NCBI GenBank assembly: GCA_900320845.1
Contig: ONTS01000019.1
Location: forward strand, 1 to 43,844
Direction of reading: 5' to 3'
DNA length: 43,844 bases
Source of the DNA: an uncultured Prevotellaceae bacterium
GTDB lineage: Bacteria; Bacteroidota; Bacteroidia; Bacteroidales; Bacteroidaceae
How positions within the stretch are numbered: the stretch's first letter is position 1; every line of letters starts with the position of its first letter. Below the pieces are notes generated by a model. That model searched no databases. It had not been told where the DNA came from and was given only the letters and a program-made list of their open reading frames with translations. The position numbers were made by a program, and so were the translations under genes. This document shows positions 26,512 through 35,174 of the stretch, one piece after another.

Positions 26512-26519
26512 TACTTTTG
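26512..26519 (+). promoter_or_regulatory. -7 promoter element for the GT2 gene
   Basis: TACTTTTG, 25 nt before the ATG at 26545. A second candidate, TACCTTTG, lies at 26455-26462. Neither has a clear -33 box. Confidence 0.45.
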
Positions 26520-26544
26520 CCCAAACGATCAATAACAAACTGAT

Positions 26545-27483
26545 ATGATAGACAAGCTTGCCATCATTCTTCCTTGTTATAATGAAGAAGAAGTATTGCC
26601 CCTCACGTTGCAACGGCTTCAAGTACTGATAGAAGAGTTGCACGCTATCGAGGTACAGACACAACTGGTGTTTGTTGACGATGGAAGTAAAGATACAACA
26701 TGGAAGATCATCGAAGAGTATGCTGGACAATATCCCTACGTGTCTGGCGTGAAAATGGCTCACAACCAAGGCCATCAGCGTTGTCTATGGGCTGGCATGA
26801 GTGAGACAGTGGACAAGTTTGATGCCATTGTTACCATCGATGCCGACCTGCAGGATGATGAACACACTATAGTGGAAATGATGAAGCAATACCGTGAAGG
26901 AAAGGACATCGTCTATGGCATCCGCAAACGCCGCGAGACCGATTCCTTCTTCAAGCGTTTCACTGCCAAGATGTTTTACAAGATTATCCGTGCTGCCGAC
27001 AAGGAGATGCTGGACAATCACGCCGATTTCCGACTGATGAGTAAGCGGGCTGTACGTGCGTTGCTGCAGTACCCCGAACGCAATATCTACCTGCGTGGAT
27101 TGGTACGTACACTGGGCTTCAGTCAGGGATTTGTATACTACGACCGCACCCCACGCACGGCAGGCGACACCAAGTATCCGTTGAGCAAGATGGCGCACCT
27201 GGCTGTGGATGGCATCACATCCTTCTCCACGGCACCCCTACGCTTCACGGCATACCTCGGCATGTTTATCTCCATCATAGCGTTCCTCGGCATCGTCTAT
27301 GTCATCATCGAGTATATCTCTGACAGCACCATGGAGTGGTGGGCCATTACGCTCAGTTCGTTATGGTTTCTTGGAGGTGTCATCCTCACCACCATTGGTG
27401 TGATGGGACTCTATGTAGGACGTATATACGAAGAGGTGAAACGCCGCCCGCACTACATATTGGACCGCAGCCTAAACCTGTAG
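26545..27483 (+). CDS. family 2 glycosyltransferase (polyprenyl-phosphate glycosyltransferase type)
   Basis: 312 aa. The GT-A domain (1-225) has LPCYNEEEVLPL (9-20), DDGSKD (45-50) and the metal-binding DADLQDD (99-105). Two membrane helices follow (about 233-258 and 270-292, FISIIAFLGIVYVIIEYI and SLWFLGGVILTTIGVMGLYVG). This is the architecture of GtrB/ArnC/DPM1-like enzymes, which load a sugar from a nucleotide donor onto undecaprenyl phosphate. The adjacent, convergent gene encodes an ArnT-like transferase that uses such lipid-linked sugars, so the two may form a donor-transferase pair for lipid A or another envelope target. The donor sugar is not evident. Confidence 0.88.
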   Translation: MIDKLAIILPCYNEEEVLPLTLQRLQVLIEELHAIEVQTQLVFVDDGSKDTTWKIIEEYAGQYPYVSGVKMAHNQGHQRCLWAGMSETVDKFDAIVTIDADLQDDEHTIVEMMKQYREGKDIVYGIRKRRETDSFFKRFTAKMFYKIIRAADKEMLDNHADFRLMSKRAVRALLQYPERNIYLRGLVRTLGFSQGFVYYDRTPRTAGDTKYPLSKMAHLAVDGITSFSTAPLRFTAYLGMFISIIAFLGIVYVIIEYISDSTMEWWAITLSSLWFLGGVILTTIGVMGLYVGRIYEEVKRRPHYILDRSLNL

Positions 27484-28943
27484 AAATACACCGTATCTTT
27501 ACGTTCGGTCATACGGCGACTGCTTTGTGAAACCTTTTCCATCACATAGCGGTCGCCATATTGTTTCTTGAAGGCTTCTACATCTTTCTTCACCACCATC
27601 AGAATGCCCTGTTTCGGGTTGGCTTTACCAAACTGACGCAGGCGGTTGCGAAGGTAAAAGTTGGTGTTGAAGAAATGCAGATATTCCACATCCACAAACG
27701 AATATATCTCATCATTAGGGAAGGTGCGCGCTATTTGTTGTGCCAAGGGGCGGTCGTACTTTTTCTTCACAGCCAGAGGCACAGCCACGCCGTCCACAAT
27801 CATAAACACTGCAGCCACGCCCACGAAGGCACGGAGTAGCCATTGTCTGCCGCGCTGACGCCAGCTGCCGCTGAAACAGCGCACCCATAGGTCGGCAAGC
27901 AGATATGCCATGAAGGGATAGCAGGGCAACAGATAGGTGCTGCGCTTGCTCGAAGGTATGCAGTAGAACAACAGCACCAGGCCGAAGGCAAACCATGTCC
28001 ATCGGCGTAGGTTGACGTTGGAGCGTGCCGATGGGTTGTTGCTGCCGTCATCGTGCAGCCCTTCAGACTTCTCGCTTTTATTTTCTTTGTATCTGCGCAG
28101 CCACAACAGCACTGGCAACAGCAATGTCCAAGGTGCCCAGCCTGTCAGCAGGGTGAGGAAATTGTACAAGAAAGAGTGCTCGTGGGAGCCATAGCTCATC
28201 TTACCGAGAAAACGTCCCACATTTTCTTCCAACATCAGCGACAGGAATTGGTCGCCCCCTTGTTGGTATGCAGCCCAATACCACAGTGCAGGCAGTACCA
28301 AGGCAAGCACGGGCAACACGATGAGCTTCAGCCACGGACGCCATTGGAACAGGCGGTGCCAAAGCATCCAACAGCCCAGAACAAACATGGGTAACACGAT
28401 GGCTACCGGTCCCTTCGTCAGGGTGCCCAGACTCATGCAGAGCACAGCGCCCCATGGCATGCCGCGGAAGCCGCGTGCCAGCCAGCCGTAGAGCAGATAC
28501 ATAGCCCAGACAATGAACAGGGTGAGCAACATGTCGACCCGACAGGTGTTTCCGGCACGATGTACCTCAAAGGCGGTAAGTGTCAGCAGTGCCGCCAGCA
28601 GTCCTCGGCGCACGTCCCCGTAACGGCTGAAAAAGCGGAATGTGAGAAAACCCAACAGTATGAATGCCACCGCCGACGGCAGACGCGATAAGTACTCGTT
28701 GACAGTGCCGGTAATGGTGTAGAGCAAAGCAATACACCAGTGCAGCATTGGGGGCTTGTAGGCAATGTCACCGCCCATATTTTCGGGCAATATCCAGTTG
28801 CCGGTATCTATCATCGACACGGCGACAATGGCTTCGCGGGGCTCGCCTTTGGTGAAAAACTCGGTGAAACCCAAAAAGGGAAGCATCATCACTGCGCCAA
28901 ACAGGATGACGAACCAGCTAATACGACGATAGGAAGTAAACAT
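27453..28943 (-). CDS. ArnT-like glycosyltransferase (GT83, lipid A or protein glycosylation type)
   Basis: 496 aa from ATG 28943 (510 aa if the ATG at 28985 is used). An N-terminal helix leads into the first periplasmic loop FTEFFTKGEPREAIVAVSM, the equivalent of the acidic catalytic loop of PMT/ArnT enzymes, followed by AYKPPMLHW and about eleven further membrane helices (SRLPSAVAFILLGFLTF, LTKGPVAIVLPMFVLG and others). The C-terminal soluble domain (about 400-496) is consistent with the family. Such enzymes move a sugar from undecaprenyl phosphate to lipid A. Its 3' end overlaps the 3' end of the GT2 gene by 31 bp on the opposite strand. Confidence 0.87.
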   Translation of the reverse strand: MFTSYRRISWFVILFGAVMMLPFLGFTEFFTKGEPREAIVAVSMIDTGNWILPENMGGDIAYKPPMLHWCIALLYTITGTVNEYLSRLPSAVAFILLGFLTFRFFSRYGDVRRGLLAALLTLTAFEVHRAGNTCRVDMLLTLFIVWAMYLLYGWLARGFRGMPWGAVLCMSLGTLTKGPVAIVLPMFVLGCWMLWHRLFQWRPWLKLIVLPVLALVLPALWYWAAYQQGGDQFLSLMLEENVGRFLGKMSYGSHEHSFLYNFLTLLTGWAPWTLLLPVLLWLRRYKENKSEKSEGLHDDGSNNPSARSNVNLRRWTWFAFGLVLLFYCIPSSKRSTYLLPCYPFMAYLLADLWVRCFSGSWRQRGRQWLLRAFVGVAAVFMIVDGVAVPLAVKKKYDRPLAQQIARTFPNDEIYSFVDVEYLHFFNTNFYLRNRLRQFGKANPKQGILMVVKKDVEAFKKQYGDRYVMEKVSQSSRRMTERKDTVYFYRFRLRSNM

Positions 28944-29260
28944 GCTTGTATCAATAATGTTGGGTAGCAAGATGAATGGTTCCATACTTACTGCCTCAAG
29001 TGATGTTTTTCAGCGACAAAGATACACCAATGATTTTTAACCGATACAGAATGAAGAAAAAAATGATAGGCGGCTTGTGTGTCCTTTCCCTCGTCATGCG
29101 CCTGGTCGTCTACGCCCTTCATAGCAACCATAACCATGCGATGGACATCTCCTGTCTCTTTTTGTCATAATCAGTAAATAGGGTTAAACTATCCGTAATA
29201 TGTGTAAATAGAATTAGCGAATAAGTTCGTTTCTTTGCATGGTGAAACAATACTACTGAG

Positions 29261-30331
29261 ATGAAAAAAAGTTTGATACCCCTTCTTTGTATGCTCTTCG
29301 CATGGTGGAGCTACAGCGCTACAGCCAAGACCCTCGTGGCATTCTATAGTTATACGAACAACTGCCGCAACCTGACCACCACCATTGCCGCACATGCCGA
29401 TGCCGATGTGGTGGAGGTGCAGCCGGCAGAGAAAGGACTGAAATACGATGCCAACAACTACACGCTCGGCACCCAACTGCTCAACGCCATCAAAGCCAAT
29501 CCAGACAATGCCGACAGCTATCCTGCCATCGATGCCGTGACGACAAATCTCACTGCCTACGACAACATCATCATCGTCACACCATTGTGGTGGAGTCAGA
29601 TGGCAGCCATCATGCAGTCGTTCCTCTTTCGCTACAGAGAGCAGATGGCAGACAGCCACATGGCGCTCGTGGTGTCGAGTGCCAGCAGCGGCATCAGTGG
29701 GGTGGTGGCAGACGCCAATAGACTGTTGCCCGACGCTACATGGATGGGCGAACCGCTATGGATAAACAACAGCAACCGTAGCCGAGCATCCACACTCATA
29801 GAGCAATGGCTGAAGGTACTCAACTTCAAAACATCAACGCAAATGTCACAGATAAACATCACCATTGACGGACAGTCGCAGCGCATCACTCTGGCAGACA
29901 CCGAAGCTGCCAAGGCGCTCGTGGAACGGCTGAAGAGCGGTGGCATAACAGTAACGCTCAACTCCAGCCAGGACTTTGAAATCTGGGGGGCGTTGGGATT
30001 CTCCCTCCCCACTGACAACAGACAGATGACGGCACAGCCAGGCGACGTCGTGCTCTACAGCGGAAGCAACATCTGCCTCTTCTATGGCACCAACAGCTGG
30101 AGCTACACACCGCTGGGAAAGATTGAAGGGCTGACAGTCAGCCAGCTGCGCACTTTCCTCAAGGCAGGGGCAAGCAACATCAGTGTGCAACTGTGGCTGA
30201 CAGAGACCACGGGTATACACACACCGACAGCCGGGCATGCCGACGACAGGTACTACACGCTAAACGGACAGCTGGTGCAGTACCCGGAGCACGGAGTGTA
30301 CATCAAAGGAGATAGAAAAATAATCAGATAA
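29261..30331 (+). CDS. exported flavodoxin-like / cyclophilin-like two-domain protein
   Basis: 356 aa. A signal peptide (1-22, MKKSLIPLLCMLFAWWSYSA) precedes a flavodoxin-like domain (24-190) with the FMN-loop equivalent YSYTNNCRNLT (29-39) and TPLWWSQMAA (107-116). Next come a cyclophilin-like beta barrel (about 196-312, MSQINITIDGQ to SVQLWLTE) and a short C-terminal YYTLNGQLVQYPEHGVYIKG (331-350) of the kind seen at the ends of exported Bacteroidales proteins. The pairing of flavodoxin_4 and cyclophilin-like domains is known in gut bacteria, usually without export. The substrate is unknown. It starts a cluster with a CMD/cupin protein 76 nt downstream and an aldo-keto reductase. Confidence 0.8.
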   Translation: MKKSLIPLLCMLFAWWSYSATAKTLVAFYSYTNNCRNLTTTIAAHADADVVEVQPAEKGLKYDANNYTLGTQLLNAIKANPDNADSYPAIDAVTTNLTAYDNIIIVTPLWWSQMAAIMQSFLFRYREQMADSHMALVVSSASSGISGVVADANRLLPDATWMGEPLWINNSNRSRASTLIEQWLKVLNFKTSTQMSQINITIDGQSQRITLADTEAAKALVERLKSGGITVTLNSSQDFEIWGALGFSLPTDNRQMTAQPGDVVLYSGSNICLFYGTNSWSYTPLGKIEGLTVSQLRTFLKAGASNISVQLWLTETTGIHTPTAGHADDRYYTLNGQLVQYPEHGVYIKGDRKIIR

Positions 30332-30407
30332 AAAGCGGAAGAAAACGCTACGTTTCGGGCGTCATACTCCTTCATCTCTTACAACGGAAAACCATATATT
30401 TTGATTT

Positions 30408-31493
30408 ATGAAAAAAGTTATCATCATATTGGCAGCCTTCGTGGTTACCATTCAAGTTAAAGCACAAGCAGTTATGAACCTCACAAACAGACAGCAGGCA
30501 CTCGTGGCTATCTCCGCCAACGAGGCAAAGGGCGACATCGAATCCTTGAAAAAAGCAGTGAACAACGGATTTGATGCCGGACTGAGCATCAGCGAAATCA
30601 AGGAAGCCCTCTCGCACCTCTACGCCTATACCGGCTTTCCCCGTTCGCTCAACGCCCTCGGAGCTCTGCAGCAGGTCATCACAACACGCAACGAGGCAGG
30701 ACTGAAGACGGAGGAGGGACGCGAAGCCGACCCGCTGCCTGCCGACTACGACGCTCTGAAGCAGGGAACGCAGGTGCAGACACAGCTCGTCGGCGGAAAG
30801 CCGTTCAACTATACCTTCGCTCCGCAGACCGACTACTACCTCAAAGCCCACCTCTTTGGCGATATCTTTGCGCGCAACAACCTCTCCTTTGCCGACCGCG
30901 AGATTGTCACCATCTCTGCCATCTCTGCCCTTCCAGGCTGCGAACCGCAACTGAAGGCACACGTCAGTGGAGCACGCAACATGGGAGTGAGCGACGCACA
31001 GCTGCACGACATACCCGCCGTACTGCGCAACAATGTGGGCGAGGCAGAGGCTATGCGCTGTCAGAAAGCTGTGGCTGACGTCTTCGGTGAACAGGTACAA
31101 ACCGCTGAGACGGTAGATTTCAACGTGTGGCCCAAAGGGGAAGAAAACCCTTACGGCAAATATTTCATCGGCAAGAGCTACCTCGCACCCATGGGCGAAG
31201 TGACCAACGTCACCTTTGAACCCGGATGCCGCAACAACTGGCACATACATCACAAGTCTGTACAGGTGCTCATCTGTGTTGCCGGACGAGGATGGTATCA
31301 GGAGTGGGGCAAGCCCGCCGTGGAGATGAAGCCAGGCACTGTCATTGCCATCCCTGCAGAGGTGAAACACTGGCACGGAGCTGCCAAAGACGCATGGTTT
31401 CAGCACCTGACATATATGACGAAAGTGGAGGCCGACGCCAGCAACGAATGGCTCGAGCCTGTGAACGACGAATGGTATAACGCAGTAAAATAG
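30408..31493 (+). CDS. exported carboxymuconolactone decarboxylase / cupin fusion
   Basis: 361 aa. The N-terminal signal (1-20, MKKVIIILAAFVVTIQVKAQ) is followed by two CMD domains (about 26-110 with SLSHLYAYTGFPRSLNAL-like residues 68-84, and 140-232 with REIVTISAISALPGCEPQLKAH) and a cupin domain (about 250-345). The cupin shows the metal-binding set H279, H281 (NWHIHH) and H321, H323 (HWHG), with AGRGWYQEWG between. CMD proteins act as lactone decarboxylases or AhpD-like thiol peroxidases; here the second domain lacks the AhpD CxxC. The next gene starts 6 nt after its stop, so it is co-transcribed with the aldo-keto reductase. Confidence 0.87.
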   Translation: MKKVIIILAAFVVTIQVKAQAVMNLTNRQQALVAISANEAKGDIESLKKAVNNGFDAGLSISEIKEALSHLYAYTGFPRSLNALGALQQVITTRNEAGLKTEEGREADPLPADYDALKQGTQVQTQLVGGKPFNYTFAPQTDYYLKAHLFGDIFARNNLSFADREIVTISAISALPGCEPQLKAHVSGARNMGVSDAQLHDIPAVLRNNVGEAEAMRCQKAVADVFGEQVQTAETVDFNVWPKGEENPYGKYFIGKSYLAPMGEVTNVTFEPGCRNNWHIHHKSVQVLICVAGRGWYQEWGKPAVEMKPGTVIAIPAEVKHWHGAAKDAWFQHLTYMTKVEADASNEWLEPVNDEWYNAVK

Positions 31494-31498
31494 AGACT

Positions 31499-32533
31499 AT
31501 GGAGTACGTACAACTTGGCATCTCCAACCTACGCGTGTCGCGCATCTGCCTCGGATGTATGGGATTTGGCAACGCAGCCATAGGACAACACTCGTGGACG
31601 ATAGATGAGGAACACACGCGCGACATCATACGACGTGCCCTTGACATCGGAGTCAACTTCTTCGACACTGCCATTGCCTATCAGCTCGGCACTTCCGAAC
31701 AGTTCGTGGGACGTGCACTGCGCGACATGGCACGCCGCGAAGAAGTGGTGGTGGCAACGAAGTTTCTCCCTCGCACCGACGAAGATATCGCCAACAACAT
31801 CGACGGAAGGCAGCATGTGATGCGCAATATTGACAGCAGTCTGCAACATCTCGGCATGGATTATGTTGACCTCTACATATACCATATCTGGGATTATAAG
31901 ACGCCGGCTGAGGAAATCCTCGAAGGTATGAACGATGCTGTGCGCGCAGGAAAGACACGCTACATCGGCATTGCCAACGTGTATGCCTACCAGCTGGCGA
32001 AGATGAACGCACTGGCGGAGAAAAACGGATGGGCGAAGTTCGTCAGCGCGCAAAACCACTACAACCTCATCATGCGCGAGGAGGAAAGGGAGATGGTGCC
32101 GCTGTGCCACGAAGACAATATCGCCATGACACCCTACAGCGCACTGGCGTCGGGAAAACTGGCAAAACGACCGGGCGAGACCTCCAAACGGCAGAAGGAA
32201 GATGCTTTCATGCACTTCAAATATGATGCCACTGCCGAACAGGACAACCGCATCGTGGAGCGTATTGTACAGCTCGCCGACCGTTATGGCGTGGAGATGA
32301 CACAGATAGCACTGGCATGGCTCCTCACCAAAGTGGAGTCGCCCATAGTGGGAGCAACAAAATGCAGTCACATAGAAGGCGCTGTCAAGGCACTCGAGGT
32401 GCAACTCACCGACGAAGATATTCGTTTCCTGGAAGAGCCCTACGTCCCGCACAACCTGTCGGGAGTGATGGCGGTAAATAAACCAGTCATGAACGAAGAC
32501 CCCGTATGGGTGAAGGCACGCCGTAACAAGTGA
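31499..32533 (+). CDS. aldo/keto reductase
   Basis: 344 aa, an NADPH-dependent TIM-barrel oxidoreductase of the YhdN/IolS-like class. The catalytic tetrad is present: D56, Y61, K88 and H129 (FFDTAIAYQLG, VATKFLP, LYIYHIWD). IGIANVYAYQLAKM and the C-terminal SPIVGATKCSHIEGAVKAL form the usual cofactor side. It lacks a signal peptide, unlike its two upstream partners, so it would act in the cytoplasm. A clean terminator follows 24 nt after the stop and closes the cluster. Confidence 0.92.
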   Translation: MEYVQLGISNLRVSRICLGCMGFGNAAIGQHSWTIDEEHTRDIIRRALDIGVNFFDTAIAYQLGTSEQFVGRALRDMARREEVVVATKFLPRTDEDIANNIDGRQHVMRNIDSSLQHLGMDYVDLYIYHIWDYKTPAEEILEGMNDAVRAGKTRYIGIANVYAYQLAKMNALAEKNGWAKFVSAQNHYNLIMREEEREMVPLCHEDNIAMTPYSALASGKLAKRPGETSKRQKEDAFMHFKYDATAEQDNRIVERIVQLADRYGVEMTQIALAWLLTKVESPIVGATKCSHIEGAVKALEVQLTDEDIRFLEEPYVPHNLSGVMAVNKPVMNEDPVWVKARRNK

Positions 32534-32556
32534 TAACTACAGCAAACATATCCGAC

Positions 32557-32590
32557 ACTGTCCATCGTCATAATCGATGGACAGTTTTTT
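32557..32590 (+). terminator. rho-independent terminator of the redox cluster
   Basis: ACTGTCCATCG (32557-32567) pairs exactly with CGATGGACAGT (32575-32585), with a 7-nt loop and a run of six T. It separates the redox cluster from the CRISPR-Cas region. Confidence 0.85.
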
Positions 32591-32656
32591 ATATTATGGG
32601 GTAGGGCAATAACAGAAACTCTGACAAACTGTCGCATAACTGTCGAAATCTTTTAT

Positions 32657-32664
32657 TACCTTTG
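32657..32664 (+). promoter_or_regulatory. -7 promoter element before the small 32706 ORF
   Basis: TACCTTTG, 42 nt before the ATG at 32706. No clear -33 box. Confidence 0.45.
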
Positions 32665-32705
32665 TTTACAGTAGCAAACAACCCGCAGACGAAAACTGTT
32701 AATCT

Positions 32706-32843
32706 ATGAAAGTAACAGCTAAAAATCTCACACTGCTGCCATATCAGCACCAACGACACCTTAGCTATTACAACCGCGACACATCCACGCTCGACCTCCT
32801 CGAGCGCATGAATAGAAAAGAAATGAAGAAATATGGGAATTGA
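32706..32843 (+). CDS. possible 45-residue protein just upstream of the cas operon
   Basis: ATG 32706 to TGA 32843. The product begins MKVTAKNLTLLPYQHQRHLS, is basic and ends MNRKEMKKYGN. The codon choice (CTC, GAC, CGC, GAG) resembles the surrounding chromosomal genes more than the AT-rich cas3 that follows, and a -7 box precedes it. It has no recognised motif and could be an intact small protein or the 5' stub of a gene cut when the CRISPR locus was inserted. It sits 139 nt before cas3. Confidence 0.4.
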   Translation: MKVTAKNLTLLPYQHQRHLSYYNRDTSTLDLLERMNRKEMKKYGN

Positions 32844-32908
32844 AAAACTCATAAAACATCTTCTTTTTCATTAACTCCATCTCTGGTTATGAATTGCTTT
32901 CAAAATCG

Positions 32909-32916
32909 TATCTTTG
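32909..32916 (+). promoter_or_regulatory. -7 promoter element of the cas operon
   Basis: TATCTTTG, 66 nt before the cas3 start. No convincing -33 TTTG at 19-21 nt. No other promoter-like site was noticed between the cas genes, so this probably drives all eight. Confidence 0.5.
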
Positions 32917-32982
32917 CACAGATACATACACCTAATGAAGAAGAATAGGGTGATACTTACTATAAATTATAAGCATTAGCAA

Positions 32983-35172
32983 ATGGCAATGATAATATCA
33001 CATGTTCGTAAAGTTGACTCGGTCTATGAATTTCAGTCTAATGAAGAACACCAACGAGGTGTCGCCCACCTTGCATGTCAATATGCGAGTGAATTTGGTA
33101 TGGGTGAGTGGGGAACAGTATTAGGGTTATTACATGATAAAGGCAAGGAACAGCGTAATTTTCAGCAGTATATTAGAAAAGAAAGTGGCTTCCAACCTGA
33201 ACTAAAAGCAGAAAAAACACCTCATGCTTATGTCGGTGCAATCCTTGCTAAACAGCAATTTCCTCAATGTTTTCCACTACTGAGCAATGTAATCGCAGGA
33301 CATCATAGGGGATTGTATGATTTTGGTGATTTACAAGACCTGTTAGCTACCGAGATACCAATAGATATAAGTCTTGAAAAAGTTGAAACTACTCTTGGGT
33401 TCCCCCACAAGGATCTTCAGAAAACAGACTTCCACCATCTGCAACGGATGCTCTTCAGTTGTTTAGTAGATGCAGATCGTTTAGACACGGAAGCATTTAT
33501 GAATCCGGAACTATCTTCGCTCCGTAAGCATAATAATACCTTGGAGGAATTGTATGAAAGACTAGTGGCATATCTGAACGAATTGAATAACTCGTCTGAA
33601 GCTACAGAGGTTAATAGAGTTCGTCAATACGTACAGCAACAATGTATTGAGAAAAGTAGGGGCGATATTGATTTCTATAGTTTGATTGTTCCTACCGGTG
33701 GTGGCAAGACTTTGGCATCTGTGCTGTGGGCATTAAGACATGCTATAGAAAACAGACAGCATCGTATCATCATAGCGATTCCCTATACAAGCATCATAGT
33801 GCAGACAGCAGCCACACTCAAAAGTATCTTCGGAGATGAAAACGTGTTGGAGCATCATAGCAATGTCAATGAAGAGAACATCAGCGACGATGAGCTTGGC
33901 AGAAGATATCAGCTGGCAGCAGAGAATTGGGATTACCCCATCGTGGTTACTACCAACGTTCAACTGTTTGAGTCGCTATTCAGCAACCGCCCTTCCAAAT
34001 GTCGTAAACTACATAACATCTGCAAGAGTGTGTTGATTCTTGATGAAGTGCAGACATTACCATTGCATTTTCTTCGTCCGATTGTTGATACGTTTAAGAC
34101 GCTGAACCGTGTTTTCGATACCTCGGTGTTATTTACAACAGCCAGTCAACCCACATTGCAAGGTGCCATTAGAGGTGCAAACTCTATGACACAGTTTGAA
34201 GGTTTGCCTGAGATTCATGAAATCATTCCTGAAAGTGCCGCATTACACGAAAAGTTGCGTCGTGTAAAACTTGAAATCAATGAAAACCCCCTGAACTACG
34301 ACGAAGTCGCTAAGGCTCTCCTAGAGCATCCTCGGGTATTGTGCATAGTAAACACTCGGCGGGATGCACGGGAGCTTTACAATAGGTTGCCGAAGGACGA
34401 GGGGATCTGTTTGCATTTGTCACGAATGATGTGTCCCGAGCACATTCGACAAACTATCCGATTCCTAAAAGAAGCATTGAAAGACGAGCATAATAAGGTT
34501 GTCAGAGTAATTGCAACTCAACTGATAGAAGCAGGTGTTGATATTGATTTTCCTGTAGTTTTTCGACAAGAAGCAGGACTTGACTCAATTCTTCAGGCGG
34601 CGGGACGTTGTAATCGTGAAGGATTACAAAAACTTGGAACAACGTATGTTTTCAGTTTACAAAAGGAGTCTAGAATGCCAAGAGGTTTTATTACACAAAC
34701 GAATAATGCACGTCTGAACATGGTAGGGGAATTTGACTGGTTCTCTCCCCATGCCATGAGGGAATACTATCGACAATTATATTCAAAGATTGATAGCTTT
34801 GATACTGTTGTTTTTGAAAAAACACAGTATTCCATGGATAAGCTGCTTTATAAACCAGAAGCAGAATTTGAACAAGCAGCTAATTGTTTCCGCCTGATAG
34901 ATGACAAGACGACATCTGTTGCTGTCAATTGGCAAAATGGCATGGAGTTTGTCAGTAAATTAAAAGAGGGAAACTTTAACTATGATTTAATGAAAAATCT
35001 TGCACAATATAGCGTAAACGTGCGACAGAATGATATGAGGAAACTTTTGGAATCAGGTGCTATAGAGGAAGTTCTTGAAGGTATTTACGTTATTGAAAAT
35101 CCAGATTGCTATGATGACAAGGTTGGCCTCATTACCGATAACCAATGGCTGGAAGAAACTTATATACTATAA
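32983..35172 (+). CDS. cas3: CRISPR-associated helicase/nuclease Cas3 (type I-C)
   Basis: 729 aa. An N-terminal HD nuclease domain holds H23/H29, LLHDKGK (H51, D52), GHHRGLYD (H107, H108) and VDADR (D163, D165). It is followed by a superfamily 2 helicase with Walker A PTGGGKT (237-243), DEVQ (354-357, the DExH box), TTASQPTL (385-392), and motifs V-VI LIEAGVDIDFP and QAAGRCNREG. Recruited by target-bound Cascade, Cas3 nicks and processively degrades the displaced DNA strand. All catalytic residues are present, so interference should be functional. It is the first cas gene, its frame ends 2 nt before cas5c, and its base composition is AT-richer than the preceding chromosome. Confidence 0.96.
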   Translation: MAMIISHVRKVDSVYEFQSNEEHQRGVAHLACQYASEFGMGEWGTVLGLLHDKGKEQRNFQQYIRKESGFQPELKAEKTPHAYVGAILAKQQFPQCFPLLSNVIAGHHRGLYDFGDLQDLLATEIPIDISLEKVETTLGFPHKDLQKTDFHHLQRMLFSCLVDADRLDTEAFMNPELSSLRKHNNTLEELYERLVAYLNELNNSSEATEVNRVRQYVQQQCIEKSRGDIDFYSLIVPTGGGKTLASVLWALRHAIENRQHRIIIAIPYTSIIVQTAATLKSIFGDENVLEHHSNVNEENISDDELGRRYQLAAENWDYPIVVTTNVQLFESLFSNRPSKCRKLHNICKSVLILDEVQTLPLHFLRPIVDTFKTLNRVFDTSVLFTTASQPTLQGAIRGANSMTQFEGLPEIHEIIPESAALHEKLRRVKLEINENPLNYDEVAKALLEHPRVLCIVNTRRDARELYNRLPKDEGICLHLSRMMCPEHIRQTIRFLKEALKDEHNKVVRVIATQLIEAGVDIDFPVVFRQEAGLDSILQAAGRCNREGLQKLGTTYVFSLQKESRMPRGFITQTNNARLNMVGEFDWFSPHAMREYYRQLYSKIDSFDTVVFEKTQYSMDKLLYKPEAEFEQAANCFRLIDDKTTSVAVNWQNGMEFVSKLKEGNFNYDLMKNLAQYSVNVRQNDMRKLLESGAIEEVLEGIYVIENPDCYDDKVGLITDNQWLEETYIL

Positions 35173-35174
35173 AT

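Noticed and set aside
28976-29170. Plus-strand frame with a hydrophobic segment (IGGLCVLSLVMRLVVYAL) upstream of the flavodoxin-like gene
   Set aside because: No promoter or spacing to support it, and no family; probably leader DNA. A very small membrane peptide cannot be fully excluded.
35145-35174. Earlier ATG for cas5c inside the end of cas3
   Set aside because: The product from ATG 35175 begins exactly as Cas5c proteins do; the ten extra residues are cas3 sequence in another frame.
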